Shown here piece after piece: positions 23,951 through 32,409 of a stretch of 64,000 nucleotides of DNA. Each line of letters opens with the position of its first letter. Within the stretch, counting starts at the first letter, position 1. Position numbers and translations under genes: made by a program. The DNA is from CAVROP01 sp050012175 (GTDB lineage Bacteria > Acidobacteriota > Terriglobia > UBA7540), in the NCBI GenBank assembly GCA_050012175.1, contig JBEKHR010000002.1, forward strand, positions 124,001 through 188,000, given 5' to 3'. The notes under the pieces were generated by a model, which was not told where the DNA came from, ran no database searches, and saw nothing but the letters and a program-made list of their open reading frames with translations.

Positions 23951-26399
23951 CCGGTCGTTCACGCCGTGTTTTTACGTGCACGGCCCGGAGTTGCGGCTCA
24001 CGCCTCTGGCGCAGGTCCTTGCGGCGCGCGCGGCGGTGAGGTGTGCATTGACCGAGAAGACAAATATCTGGGACGGCGGCGAGCTTCGCGTGCTCGAGGT
24101 CGCGGTGCACCACCCCACACAGTTTGCGGCCCTGGTGCGCTTCGTGCACCAATACGATTCCAGCTTGCGGCTTTACAACTCCGACTTGATGCTGGCGCCA
24201 ATGTATTGCTGGGAGAAGGGCGTGTTTCCGCTGGCGAAGGTGGAAGTCGAGGTAGGGGAGGGCTCGGCCCTCCCGCCCTCATCCACCGTGGCAGATCGGA
24301 CGCAGGGCCGGGGGGAGCCCAGAGAGCGCCCCTACCAAAACCGGGCGGGCACGAGGCCCGCCCCTAAAGTTCGCGCCCTCAAGAGTTGTGATGACGAATG
24401 GGCGACCGACTATGAGCTGCCTCCGCTTCAGATCATGCGGGTGCGGTTGGAAGGTCTCTCCAATGTTGACCCGCAGCATGGCCGGCGGGGCGCGCTGGAA
24501 GTGGAAATTGACGGCGAGTGGCAGGTGCTGGACGATTCCGAGGAGCCGGTAGCGGTGGGGTTCGAGCGCCTGCTGCGCGCCCACGACCCGGACATGATCT
24601 TGAGCGAGTGGGGTGATTCGACGCTGTTTCCAGCGCTGCTCCGGCAGGCCCGGAAGCTGGGCCTTACGCTCTCGCTCAACCGCGACGCGCATCCCGTGGA
24701 GCGCCGCCGCGCGCGCAGTTACATGAGCTACGGGCGCATCCTCTTCAAGGGGAGCACTACCACGCTGTTCGGGCGCCTGCACGTGGACACGCAGAACTCC
24801 TTCGTCGCCGATCAGTGCGACCTGGAGGGTTTGTGGGAGCTCACGCGCGTCACCAAGCTGCCCGTGCAGTATTGCGCCCGCACCACGACGGGCACCGGCA
24901 TCTCCTACATGCAGATGGAGCTGGCTTACGGCGACGGCGTGCTGATCCCAGAGCAGAAAGCTGAACCCGAAAGCCCCAAGCATCCGGACGAACTCCTGAG
25001 GGCGGACCGCGGTGGATTGGTTTTCCTGCCGCGTCTGGGATTTTTTACCAACGTGGGCGAACTCGACTTCATCAGTGAGTTCCCGAGTATCATGGCGCGG
25101 TTCAATATTTCGCCGGAAACCGTCAATTGCGGCTGTTGCCCGGAAGCGCCCCGCATCCCGGAACTCGGCTATCGCATCTGCCAGCGGCGACGTGGAATCA
25201 ACAGTCGCGTGGTAGAGCGGCTGATCCAGAAGCGGCAGGAATACAAGCGCGAGATGGCGGCCGACCGGAAGGGCGGGGTTTTAACCCCGCCCTTCCCAAT
25301 TCGTGGTGAGGAATCCAGGTTAGCGCCACTTCCGCTTTCTGAAGTTGCGGTTTTCCAATCTGAAGCAGCCGGAAAAGCCGAAAGTTTGAACTGCCCAACT
25401 TACGCGGCAGATTCCCCCGCCGCGCTCCTCGAGCGTCGCCAAGCCGCGAAGCAGCGCCGCGCCGCACTGAAGTGGCTGCTGGTGTGCTGCTTCGGCTACA
25501 CCGGCTATAAGAACGCCCGGTTCGGCAAGATCGAAGCGCACGAAGCCATCAACGCCCTGGCGCGGGAGAAGCTGCTGGTGGCGAAGGAGACGGCCGAGGC
25601 CCGTGGCTACCGCGTCCTGCACGCTCTGGTGGATTCACTCTACGCCCAGAAGGAGGATGCGACGCGGGAGGACTACGAGAACCTGTCGCGGGAGATCGAA
25701 CAGCGCACGGGCCTGCCCATGGCGCTGGAGGCGGTTTATCGCTACGTCGTTTTCCTGCCCTCCAAACAGTCGCCGGAGATTCCTGTGCCCAACCGTTTCT
25801 TCTGCGTGCCGGAGGAGGGCGAATTGAAGGTGCGCGGCCTGGAATGCCGTAAGCACGATACTCCGCCCCTGGTGGCGCGGATGCAGCGTGAAGCACTGGG
25901 CGTCCTGGCTGAGGCGCACGACTTCCAGAGCTATGGCCGCAAGCTCGAAGAAGCCCGCGAAGTGCTGGCGCGATATCTGGCGCGGCTGGAGGCAGGAAGC
26001 ATCAACCTGGAGGAACTCGTCATCAACCGACGCCTGACGCGCTCGCCGCACGATTACAAGCAGGCGAGCGCGACGGCCATCGCGGCCAAACAGCTCGAGC
26101 GGGCGGGCGTCAAGTTGCGTCCCGGAGAAACCCTGCAATACATCATCACGGACGCGCAGGCCGAGTTGCCGGATGACCGTGTCCGCGCCTGGACGCTCTG
26201 GGAAGGATGGCACGGCTATGACGTGAAGAAATACCAGGAAGCGTTGCGGGAGGCCTTCGAGGCCTTCGAGCACTTTGTCGTCTTGCGCAACGCTCCACGC
26301 GGGGCAGCCCTCCGGCCGACCAAGCTGAGCGCTACGCCCGTCGGCGGGGGTGCCGCCACTAGTACCTTTGTGCAGCCACTATTGCTTGACTTTCAATAA
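23856..26399 (+). CDS. Divergent family-B DNA polymerase (PolB2-like)
   Basis: 847 aa from ATG 23856 (N-terminus GWILDLYPCPEGMVLWL). The polymerase core is present but altered: motif A ELDFISEFPSIM with Asp 404; motif B RRAALKWLLVCCFGYTG with Lys 539; motif C HALVDSLYAQ, where the usual DTD has lost its first Asp and keeps Asp 593. The exonuclease region (MRVRLEGLSN, LSEWGD) lacks key acidic residues, so proofreading is doubtful. This pattern matches the PolB2 branch, whose Sulfolobus member (Dpo2) is linked to damage tolerance. Repeat-derived inserts interrupt the gene at 24253-24373 and 25269-25300. Together with the two preceding genes it forms a mutasome-like cassette. Confidence 0.82.
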   Translation: MLSGWILDLYPCPEGMVLWLVEPDRKRRRLIDRSFTPCFYVHGPELRLTPLAQVLAARAAVRCALTEKTNIWDGGELRVLEVAVHHPTQFAALVRFVHQYDSSLRLYNSDLMLAPMYCWEKGVFPLAKVEVEVGEGSALPPSSTVADRTQGRGEPRERPYQNRAGTRPAPKVRALKSCDDEWATDYELPPLQIMRVRLEGLSNVDPQHGRRGALEVEIDGEWQVLDDSEEPVAVGFERLLRAHDPDMILSEWGDSTLFPALLRQARKLGLTLSLNRDAHPVERRRARSYMSYGRILFKGSTTTLFGRLHVDTQNSFVADQCDLEGLWELTRVTKLPVQYCARTTTGTGISYMQMELAYGDGVLIPEQKAEPESPKHPDELLRADRGGLVFLPRLGFFTNVGELDFISEFPSIMARFNISPETVNCGCCPEAPRIPELGYRICQRRRGINSRVVERLIQKRQEYKREMAADRKGGVLTPPFPIRGEESRLAPLPLSEVAVFQSEAAGKAESLNCPTYAADSPAALLERRQAAKQRRAALKWLLVCCFGYTGYKNARFGKIEAHEAINALAREKLLVAKETAEARGYRVLHALVDSLYAQKEDATREDYENLSREIEQRTGLPMALEAVYRYVVFLPSKQSPEIPVPNRFFCVPEEGELKVRGLECRKHDTPPLVARMQREALGVLAEAHDFQSYGRKLEEAREVLARYLARLEAGSINLEELVINRRLTRSPHDYKQASATAIAAKQLERAGVKLRPGETLQYIITDAQAELPDDRVRAWTLWEGWHGYDVKKYQEALREAFEAFEHFVVLRNAPRGAALRPTKLSATPVGGGAATSTFVQPLLLDFQ
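24253..24373. repeat. Palindromic repeat insert in the PolB gene
   Basis: Starts GAGGTAGGGGAGGGC and contains GGGAGGG/CCCTCCC and GCGGGC-ACGAG-GCCCGC hairpins, ending GCCCCTAAAG. It stays in frame and encodes about 40 low-complexity residues just before the exonuclease-like region. Confidence 0.75.
25269..25294. repeat. Near-perfect 26-bp palindrome inside the PolB gene
   Basis: AAGGGCGGGGTT, a TT loop and AACCCCGCCCTT. It is located between motifs A and B and encodes GGVLTPPFP. It resembles a strong hairpin, but being inside a gene it is best explained as another inserted repeat. Confidence 0.8.
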
Positions 26400-26477
26400 C
26401 CTGTTTCCTTACACTTGCCCCGTAGAAGGGGATTCGCCCACTGGTGGTGCTGTTAGGCACGACCCGCCCGCGGGTCG

Positions 26478-26574
26478 TGTCCCATTTTGAATGTAGCGCC
26501 GACCCCGCGGCTGCGGGGTCGGCAAGTGCTGGCCCCGCCCCTGCGGGACCAGCGCTACGAATCAAATTAGGACA
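26478..26574. repeat. MITE-like element with nested hairpins
   Basis: Imperfect outer inverted repeat TGTCCCATTTTGAATGTAGC / GCTACGAATCAAATTAGGAC, with two inner hairpins GACCCCGC-GGCT-GCGGGGTC and TGGCCCCGC-CCCT-GCGGGACCA. A further GACCCGC/GCGGGTC hairpin precedes it at 26461-26476. It lies between the PolB gene and the next gene. Confidence 0.7.
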
Positions 26575-26612
26575 GTACCCGCCCACGCCAGGATTTGAAG
26601 GGGAGGAAACCT

Positions 26613-27440
26613 TTGAGTACAAGAACTCTAAGTGTCGCTGTCGTATGGTTCATTTTTCCAGTGGCGGTTGCGCTGGGCCAGCAAACACCTCCGGCATCTC
26701 CCATCCCTGTCGCCGCGCAATCCCAGGTGGATTGCACCGGGTTTATTACGGCAAGTAACGTACCCAAGGATATCATCGTCCTCGATGGCGCCAATAACGA
26801 TTTGGAATCGGCCCTCCGCCAATTCACGCCCAGGGAATCAATCTATCTTTACAGCCGCAGCAATGGCAAATTCTCAGTCGGCGCGCAATTCTCACTCGTC
26901 CGGCCGGCGAAAAACGTCTTCCGCACCACGCGGTATGGCGGTGAACATTGGTCCATCCACGCCCTCGGCAACCCCTATGAAGACGTCGGAAGGGTCCAGG
27001 TGACTCGTGTAACTCCAGAGGGGGTAATCGCCGAGGTGAGCTTCGCCTGCGAGCCCATTTATCCCGGCGATCTTGCGGTGCCCTATCAACCCCGACCCAT
27101 TCCCGACTACGTACCCACAGAGTTGGACCGCTTCGCCCTCCCTAACGGCAATATACAGGGGACCATTATGGCAGCCCGCAACAACTTCGCATCCCTCGCC
27201 AAAGGGGACATCGTCTACCTTAACTTTGGAGGAAAGCAGGGAGCGCAGGTTGGCCAACGGTATCGGGTCTACTACGCCCTTCCCTCCCCAGGACGCTGGG
27301 CGGTGTTCGTTTATCCCTCCACCCCCCGCGAGACTGTGGGAGAGATTGTGGTTCTCTCCACGCAGGAAAAGTCTTCGGTGGCGATCATCGTGACCTGCAC
27401 GCGGGAGATCAACCTCGGCTACGGAGTGGAGTTAGAGTAA
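26613..27440 (+). CDS. Secreted hypothetical protein
   Basis: 275 aa from TTG 26613, chosen for a GGGGAGG Shine-Dalgarno 6 nt upstream and a following signal peptide (LSVAVVWFIFPVAVALGQ). The mature part has an N-terminal segment with DGANNDLESALRQF and a C-terminal beta-barrel-like region (GDIVYLNFGGKQGAQVGQRY, ETVGEIVVLSTQEKSSVAII) that resembles the small beta domains found after LysM or FlgT-type modules in secreted proteins. No catalytic motif is visible. Convergent with the AMMECR1 gene; a 7-bp GC hairpin at 27472-27500 lies between them without a clear T-run. Confidence 0.65.
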   Translation: MSTRTLSVAVVWFIFPVAVALGQQTPPASPIPVAAQSQVDCTGFITASNVPKDIIVLDGANNDLESALRQFTPRESIYLYSRSNGKFSVGAQFSLVRPAKNVFRTTRYGGEHWSIHALGNPYEDVGRVQVTRVTPEGVIAEVSFACEPIYPGDLAVPYQPRPIPDYVPTELDRFALPNGNIQGTIMAARNNFASLAKGDIVYLNFGGKQGAQVGQRYRVYYALPSPGRWAVFVYPSTPRETVGEIVVLSTQEKSSVAIIVTCTREINLGYGVELE

Positions 27441-27538
27441 GTCTTGGTTTCAGTCCTTAGGGAGTCTTCCTCAGGCCCGGTGTGCCGAAAAGGGGGCCTG
27501 TCGCTCGCAACCGAAAATCTAAACAGTTGAATTCCCGT

Positions 27539-28114
27539 TCAGCTTGCAGGCGGGGAGGCATGAGCCCGTTTGGAGGGTTCTTTCAAGACTTGCGCCGTGA
27601 AGGCCTGGATTCTTGCGCCGTGCTGCCAGGCATCGGCGGGCAACCCGGCTTTCAGGCAGGTCTCTTCAAGAAATTGCTCGCGTTCCCAGTTCCATTCCAC
27701 AGCAACCTGAGGCAGGAGAAGGCCGCGTTGTGCTCCGCGCGAAATCAGCAATCCGTGCCGGCCCACTTCGACATCCTGCGGAGCAACGTCCGCCAAGGGA
27801 GACAATATGGAAATCTCAAGTCGCAGGGAGAGTAGTTCCGCCGGGGCCACGGGGTCAAAGCGTGGGTCGTCAAGAGCTGCGGCTCTCGCGCATTCGCGCA
27901 CCGTGGCGTAGAGCGGTCTGCGTGCTTCAATGTGGCCGATGCATCCCCGCAAGCGCCTCCCCTTGTAGAGCGTGACGAAGGCGCCGCAGGGCGTTTGAAG
28001 GGCGCCTGCGGGTTCGGCCGGCTCCGACATTCTCCCGACGCGCACGACCTCCTCGAGGGCTTTTCTCGCCAGGTCGAGCAGCCGGTGTTTTTCGGCGTCA
28101 GTGAGCTGCAACAT
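27539..28114 (-). CDS. AMMECR1 domain protein (AmmeMemoRadiSam protein A type)
   Basis: 191 aa from ATG 28114; the frame is open further upstream but overlaps pgsA. The AMMECR1 signature LRGCIGHIEARRPLYATVRECA is followed by AALDDPRFDPVAPAEL, ISILSPL and LLLPQVAVEWNWEREQFLEETC. In many prokaryotes this domain is encoded with a MEMO protein and a radical SAM enzyme, but neither is seen here. Its start overlaps the end of pgsA by 17 bp, so translation is coupled. Biochemical function unknown. Confidence 0.88.
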   Translation of the reverse strand: MLQLTDAEKHRLLDLARKALEEVVRVGRMSEPAEPAGALQTPCGAFVTLYKGRRLRGCIGHIEARRPLYATVRECARAAALDDPRFDPVAPAELLSLRLEISILSPLADVAPQDVEVGRHGLLISRGAQRGLLLPQVAVEWNWEREQFLEETCLKAGLPADAWQHGARIQAFTAQVLKEPSKRAHASPPAS

Positions 28115-28712
28115 CTTTCTCTTCCCGTTCCTTTTCGCCTGTCCTGAGTACGACCCGGCGAATCGACGCGCGCTGCTTGATGCGCACATCCAATCTTTTC
28201 CAAAAGGAAAAGAAGTACTGTGCCGCAGAAGCCAAGGCAAAGAGAACCACCATCCACAACAGGACATCGCCCAGCGGGCGCAGCAGCGGGTGCCGCTTTT
28301 CCAGGACAATGACCGTGATAGCCACGACCTGGGACACCATCTTTGTCTTTCCCAGCTCGGACGCTTCCAGGGCGAATCCTTCCGCAGAGGCTATGGCGCG
28401 CAGACCGGACACGGCGAATTCCCTTCCGATAATAATCACCGCCATCCACGCCGCAACCAGGTGAAGGTAGACCAACGAAATGAAGGCAGCGGAGGTGAGC
28501 AATTTGTCGGCGATAGGGTCAAGCAGAATTCCCAGCGTCGTCACCTGCGAGCGTTTGCGCGCCAGATAGCCATCCAGGAGGTCGGTGGTCGCGGCGAGCA
28601 GAAAAACCCCCACCGCCCAGAGGTCCATGTTGTGACCCGTGGTTAGTAAGAGCACCACCACGAGGGGCACGAAGAAGATGCGGAGCAAGGTTAGCGAAAT
28701 GGGGAGATTCAT
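28098..28712 (-). CDS. pgsA: CDP-diacylglycerol-glycerol-3-phosphate 3-phosphatidyltransferase
   Basis: 204 aa integral membrane enzyme making phosphatidylglycerol phosphate. The CDP-alcohol phosphotransferase motif is complete: DLLDGYLARKRS, then TLGILLDPIADK, i.e. D-x2-DG-x2-AR-x8-G-x3-D-x3-D at about residues 45-70. Four to six hydrophobic segments surround it. A close relative, cardiolipin synthase of the same superfamily, cannot be fully excluded, but length and the opening LPISLTLLRIFFVPL favour PgsA. Confidence 0.88.
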   Translation of the reverse strand: MNLPISLTLLRIFFVPLVVVLLLTTGHNMDLWAVGVFLLAATTDLLDGYLARKRSQVTTLGILLDPIADKLLTSAAFISLVYLHLVAAWMAVIIIGREFAVSGLRAIASAEGFALEASELGKTKMVSQVVAITVIVLEKRHPLLRPLGDVLLWMVVLFALASAAQYFFSFWKRLDVRIKQRASIRRVVLRTGEKEREEKDVAAH

Positions 28713-28891
28713 GCGCCTTTGAGATCTGCCCTTAGCTGAGGAGTGATCGGAAGGGCCCGGTTACCGCGAGTGCCGAGATGCAACGCCAAGCCCAACCATG
28801 CTGTCCCACCTAACTATAACGGAGGTCCAACGGGGTGTCAACGCGCATCCAGACCCGGGACCGGAAAGGCACGTCTTGGCCGAGGATGGCG

Positions 28892-29031
28892 GGAATTGGC
28901 GATTTTCGATTGGCGATTGCCGGTTGCTGATTGACGGCGGAGGATGTTGCAATACCAGTTTTTCAATCGGCAATCAGGCCGCCGCGGCGGGTCAATCCCC
29001 AATCACCAATCACCAATCGCCAATCGGCAAT
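28892..29031. repeat. Heptamer hairpin, CAATC/GATTG type
   Basis: Left units GATTGGC/GATTGCC (28892-28936), a loop, then right units CAATCACCAATCACCAATCG (to 29031). The spacer 28713-29448 holds no convincing gene. Confidence 0.8.
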
Positions 29032-29399
29032 GAAAACCTGGTCTTTGGTTGCGGCCGTGCCGCGCTGTGTAACAAGGTGTGTCCTGCCGCTCCCCACCGG
29101 ACGGGGTAGCGGGTCGAGCAATCACGCATCGAGCCTAGCTTGAATTCAGCCTGATTTCATGCGGATAGGGAGAGACTTCAGGGCTACGCGGCGACCCCCC
29201 GATTGCCTTATCTTTGTGCAAAACTCGCACCGCTCATGGTGCATTTAGAGCCCTGACACGGGAGGGCCATTTCAATCCAATTCCCATGGGGTGCTGTTCG
29301 TAAGTAATTGAAAAAACAAGATTAATTGGCATCATCTCCATGGGAGCCGCATTTTTGGCGGGTGCAAGCACGCTCTTGGCCCCTCGGGTCCGCGTGACT

Positions 29400-29420
29400 T
29401 TTTCCACAAAGTTTTCCACA
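29400..29420 (+). promoter_or_regulatory. Two tandem DnaA-box-like sequences
   Basis: TTTTCCACA at 29400-29408 and at 29412-29420, 12 bp apart, same orientation; each differs from the E. coli consensus TTATCCACA at one base. There are no further boxes, AT-rich unwinding region or dnaA gene, so an origin is not claimed. Confidence 0.3.
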
Positions 29421-29448
29421 GGCTGTTTTGCCCTGAAAATGCTGGGAT

Positions 29449-30783
29449 TCATGGGTCCGGAACCATCTTTTCTTCTGTGGTTCTCAGCCGCTCCCAAAGT
29501 GATTGCAGCACGCGCGCTCGGACTCTGACCCGGTCGTCTTCATACTGGGTCGACAGCACAACCCCGGAGCGATGAAGCAGCGCCAAGATCTGGCCGTCAG
29601 TCGGTAAGAGTTCGAAGTCAGCCTCAACCACCGGATCCTCGGTCAACGATTGGTCGATTCGTCGCAGCAGGACGTCAAGGCCTTCACGCGTCCGGGCCGA
29701 GACCCAGACATCTTGAGGACCTGCTGGAAGCCGCTTCCTGCCGGTCGGGTCCACAAGATCGATTTTGTTCCAGAGGTGAAGGCGGGGAGTAGCCCCCACG
29801 CACAACGTTTCCAGTAAAGCCTCCACGGCGGCGTCCTGGGACTCGTGTCGCGAATCGGAGGCATCCGTAACATGAAGCAAGAGGCTGGCGTCCTCCAACT
29901 CCTCCAGAGTGGCGCGGAAAGCGGCGACGAGGTGTGGGGGGAGCTTTTGAATAAATCCCACCGTATCGGAAAGCAAAACCCGTCTTCGCGATTCCACCGG
30001 CAAGGCGCGCACCGTGGGGTCGAGAGTGGCGAAGAGGCGCGAGGAGGTGGTCACACTGGAGGAGGTCAAGGCGTTGAAGAGGGTGGATTTGCCGGCGTTG
30101 GTGTAGCCTACCAGCGCCGCGGTGAGGAATTGACGATCCCGCCGCCGCGCCCGATGCAAAGCGCGTTGCGACCGGACCTTGTCGATCGCGGCGCGAAGGG
30201 AGCGAATGCGGACGCGAAGGCGCCGGCGGTCGTACTCCAACTGCTGCTCACCAGGCCCGCGCGTGCCGATGCCGCCGCCCAGCCGGGAGAGTTCGGTGCC
30301 GCGTCCCCCCAGCCTCGGCAGGAGATAGGTCAACTGGGCCAGTTCCACTTGCAACTGCCCCTCCCGACTCCGAGCGCGACCGGCAAATATATCGAGAATC
30401 AGTTGGGTTCGATCGATCACCCTCAGGTCCAACTCCCGCTCCAGGTTGCGCAGTTGAGAGGGCGTGAGGTCATGGTCGAAGATGACCAGGTCGGCGGTGG
30501 CGGCCTGCGCGGAATTTCGGAGCTCGTTCACTTTGCCTCGCCCCAGCAGGGTTGCCGGGTCGGGCTGCGGAGACCTCTGGAGCAGGGAGCCCACGATGCG
30601 CGCCCCGGCTCCCACCGCCAACTCGCGGAGTTCCCGAAGCGAATCCTCGGCATCGGGCCTGCCAGGAATCCGCCCCAAACGCAGCGAGGGTTCCCAACCT
30701 GCCAGAAAAGCCTTCTCGGATGTGCGTGCGCGGCGAATCCTCTTACCCCTCCGGTGGCGCGGGCCCAGTAACACTTCCGGCAC
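29449..30783 (-). CDS. hflX: GTPase HflX
   Basis: 444 aa. HflX is a ribosome-associated GTPase that splits stalled or hibernating 70S ribosomes. The N-terminal HflX domain includes GRGKVNELRN, IFDHDLTPSQLRNLE and GGRGTELSRLGGGIGTRGPGE; the G domain has G1 GYTNAGKST, G3 DTVGFIQ and G4 NKID. Its start overlaps the end of hfq by 41 bp, giving the conserved miaA-hfq-hflX order. A longer spacing start was not chosen since the conserved region begins about 23 residues in. Confidence 0.94.
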   Translation of the reverse strand: MPEVLLGPRHRRGKRIRRARTSEKAFLAGWEPSLRLGRIPGRPDAEDSLRELRELAVGAGARIVGSLLQRSPQPDPATLLGRGKVNELRNSAQAATADLVIFDHDLTPSQLRNLERELDLRVIDRTQLILDIFAGRARSREGQLQVELAQLTYLLPRLGGRGTELSRLGGGIGTRGPGEQQLEYDRRRLRVRIRSLRAAIDKVRSQRALHRARRRDRQFLTAALVGYTNAGKSTLFNALTSSSVTTSSRLFATLDPTVRALPVESRRRVLLSDTVGFIQKLPPHLVAAFRATLEELEDASLLLHVTDASDSRHESQDAAVEALLETLCVGATPRLHLWNKIDLVDPTGRKRLPAGPQDVWVSARTREGLDVLLRRIDQSLTEDPVVEADFELLPTDGQILALLHRSGVVLSTQYEDDRVRVRARVLQSLWERLRTTEEKMVPDP

Positions 30784-30985
30784 GCGGCAGCACCACGGTG
30801 GCGATGGCGTGCTTGAAAACCAACTGTTCCTGGCTGTTGCCCTCCAGGATCAAAGAATACTTATCAAAACTGCGGATGCGACCGGTGAGTTTGACACCAC
30901 TTAACAGATAGACCGTGACCAGAAGTTTTTCCTTGCGCGCGGTATTCAAAAATCCATCCTGGATATTTTGCGACGGCTTCTCCAT
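30743..30985 (-). CDS. hfq: RNA chaperone Hfq
   Basis: 80 aa from ATG 30985. Sm1 (NIQDGFLNTARKEKLLVTVYLLSG, proximal-face Gln and Phe) and the Sm2 signature FKHAIATVV (YKHA-like) are present; the interior reads GVKLTGRIRSFDKYSLILEG. The hexamer pairs small RNAs with mRNAs. The C-terminal tail is short (about 10 residues), unlike the long acidic tail of enterobacteria. Sits between miaA (29 bp) and hflX (overlap). Confidence 0.95.
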   Translation of the reverse strand: MEKPSQNIQDGFLNTARKEKLLVTVYLLSGVKLTGRIRSFDKYSLILEGNSQEQLVFKHAIATVVLPRAGSVTGPAPPEG

Positions 30986-31014
30986 TTTGTCTCTCTTTTC
31001 TGATGCAGACCTGA

Positions 31015-32034
31015 TCATCCCTTGTCTTGATCTGGAATTTGAACCTCGAGCGCCGGATTCTGCAATTTGGGTCCTCTCCTCGGTGCGGCGACCCCTATTT
31101 CGTGCAAAAGCTTTAGGACTTGACTTTGGATCCGCGGGTCGTCGCCAAACCCGCCCAACCAGGTGATCCCCGCCTCGTGCCGAAACCAAGTCATCTGCCG
31201 CTTGGCGTATCGCCGGGTGGCCACCTGAGTTTGAAGAATGGCTTCCGGCAAGCTCATTTGCCCTTTGGCCACAGCGCAGGCTTGGCGGTAGCCCAGCGCC
31301 CCGAGCGCTTTGATGCGGCTCGCGTCCGGGCGCGCAAGCAGGGCGCGTGTTTCCTCCACCAAGCCCCTCGCGAACATCCGCTCGACGCGCCGGTCAATGC
31401 GCGCGTAAAGCTCCTTTCTTTCGGGATCCAAACCCACTTTGACCACCCGGTATCCTTTCAGACCACTCCGGCCGCGCGCCTGCATCTTCGAGATAGGAGT
31501 CCGGGCCAGAATGCACACTTCCAGCGCGCGCACAGTTTTCTGCGTATCCCGGGGCTGAATCCGCGTGGCGGCTTCGGGGTCAAGCCGCTTCAGAAGCCGG
31601 TGGAGGAACTCGCGGCCTCTCCGCTCTGCGATGGCACGCAACCGGCCCCTCAACTCCTCGGAGCGGGGCGGGCCGTCGAACAGCCCCATGAAAACGGCGC
31701 GCAGATAGAGCCCCGTGCCGCCCACGAAAACGGGCAATCTCGCTCGTTCTATGATTCCAGCCAACACGCGCAGGGCCTCCCGGCGGTAATCTCCTGCCGT
31801 AAATTGCTCCTCGGCTTCCAGACCGTCCAAGAGGTGATGCGGAACGCCGCGGCGTTCTTCCGGCGCAAGTTTCCCCGACCCGATGTCGAATCCCCGGTAA
31901 ACCTGCACCGAGTCGTAGTTAACAATTTCTCCGTCCAGGGACTCAGCCAGGGCCAGCGCCAGAGCTGATTTCCCAGCCGCCGTGGGGCCGACAATGGCGA
32001 TCAAGGGAGCGCCCTTTTCTATCGGGACCACCAT
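31015..32034 (-). CDS. miaA: tRNA dimethylallyltransferase
   Basis: 339 aa from ATG 32034. MiaA adds the dimethylallyl group to A37 of tRNAs reading U-starting codons. P-loop GPTAAGKSALA, substrate motif NYDSVQVYRGFDIGSGK, PVFVGGTGLYLRA, QPRDTQKTVRALEV, LGYRQA and RRYAKRQMTWFR are all present. An upstream extension of the frame is excluded since a small membrane ORF occupies that region and the N-terminus from 32034 is standard. First of miaA-hfq-hflX. Confidence 0.95.
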   Translation of the reverse strand: MVVPIEKGAPLIAIVGPTAAGKSALALALAESLDGEIVNYDSVQVYRGFDIGSGKLAPEERRGVPHHLLDGLEAEEQFTAGDYRREALRVLAGIIERARLPVFVGGTGLYLRAVFMGLFDGPPRSEELRGRLRAIAERRGREFLHRLLKRLDPEAATRIQPRDTQKTVRALEVCILARTPISKMQARGRSGLKGYRVVKVGLDPERKELYARIDRRVERMFARGLVEETRALLARPDASRIKALGALGYRQACAVAKGQMSLPEAILQTQVATRRYAKRQMTWFRHEAGITWLGGFGDDPRIQSQVLKLLHEIGVAAPRRGPKLQNPALEVQIPDQDKG

Positions 32035-32126
32035 AGCAGACGCAGCGCGCGCACCAGAAGTATTCCCAGAACCGCCGTGAGCAGCAGAAAACAACCCAGT
32101 AGTTGACTTCGAGAAAGACGAAGCAT
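32019..32126 (-). CDS. Small hydrophobic membrane protein (35 aa) upstream of miaA
   Basis: From ATG 32126 with GAGGA 8 nt upstream. One transmembrane helix (LLGCFLLLTAVLGILLV) flanked by Arg-rich ends (MLRLSRSQ and ALRLLWWSR). The stop overlaps the miaA start by 16 bp. Size, topology and ribosome binding site support a real small gene; function unknown. Confidence 0.45.
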   Translation of the reverse strand: MLRLSRSQLLGCFLLLTAVLGILLVRALRLLWWSR

Positions 32127-32409
32127 GGTCGGGTTCCTCTGTCGGGGGCTTCAAGCCAAGGCCGAAGCTCGGCAAATTGGAATGTGAAGCGTGCGCGCTC
32201 AATTGCCCGGGGGCCACTCCTCAAATCCTGATTCTAACATATCGACCGGCGGTTTTCCGACCGCACCTCGCTCTGGCATGCCGCTGAAAAAAGCGATTGG
32301 CACGTCATTGTGAGCGAAGCAAAGAATCCATGCGCTCGAAAGCGTGCATGGTCAGAGATGAAAGTCCTCTTCGACTATCAACTTTCGACCGTTGACTGCT
32401 CTGTTTGAC

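Noticed and set aside
25269..25294. Rho-independent terminator
   Set aside because: The hairpin is strong but lies inside an intact coding frame and has no T-run after it.
29400..29420. Replication origin
   Set aside because: Only two DnaA-like boxes, no AT-rich region, no dnaA, dnaN or gidA nearby.
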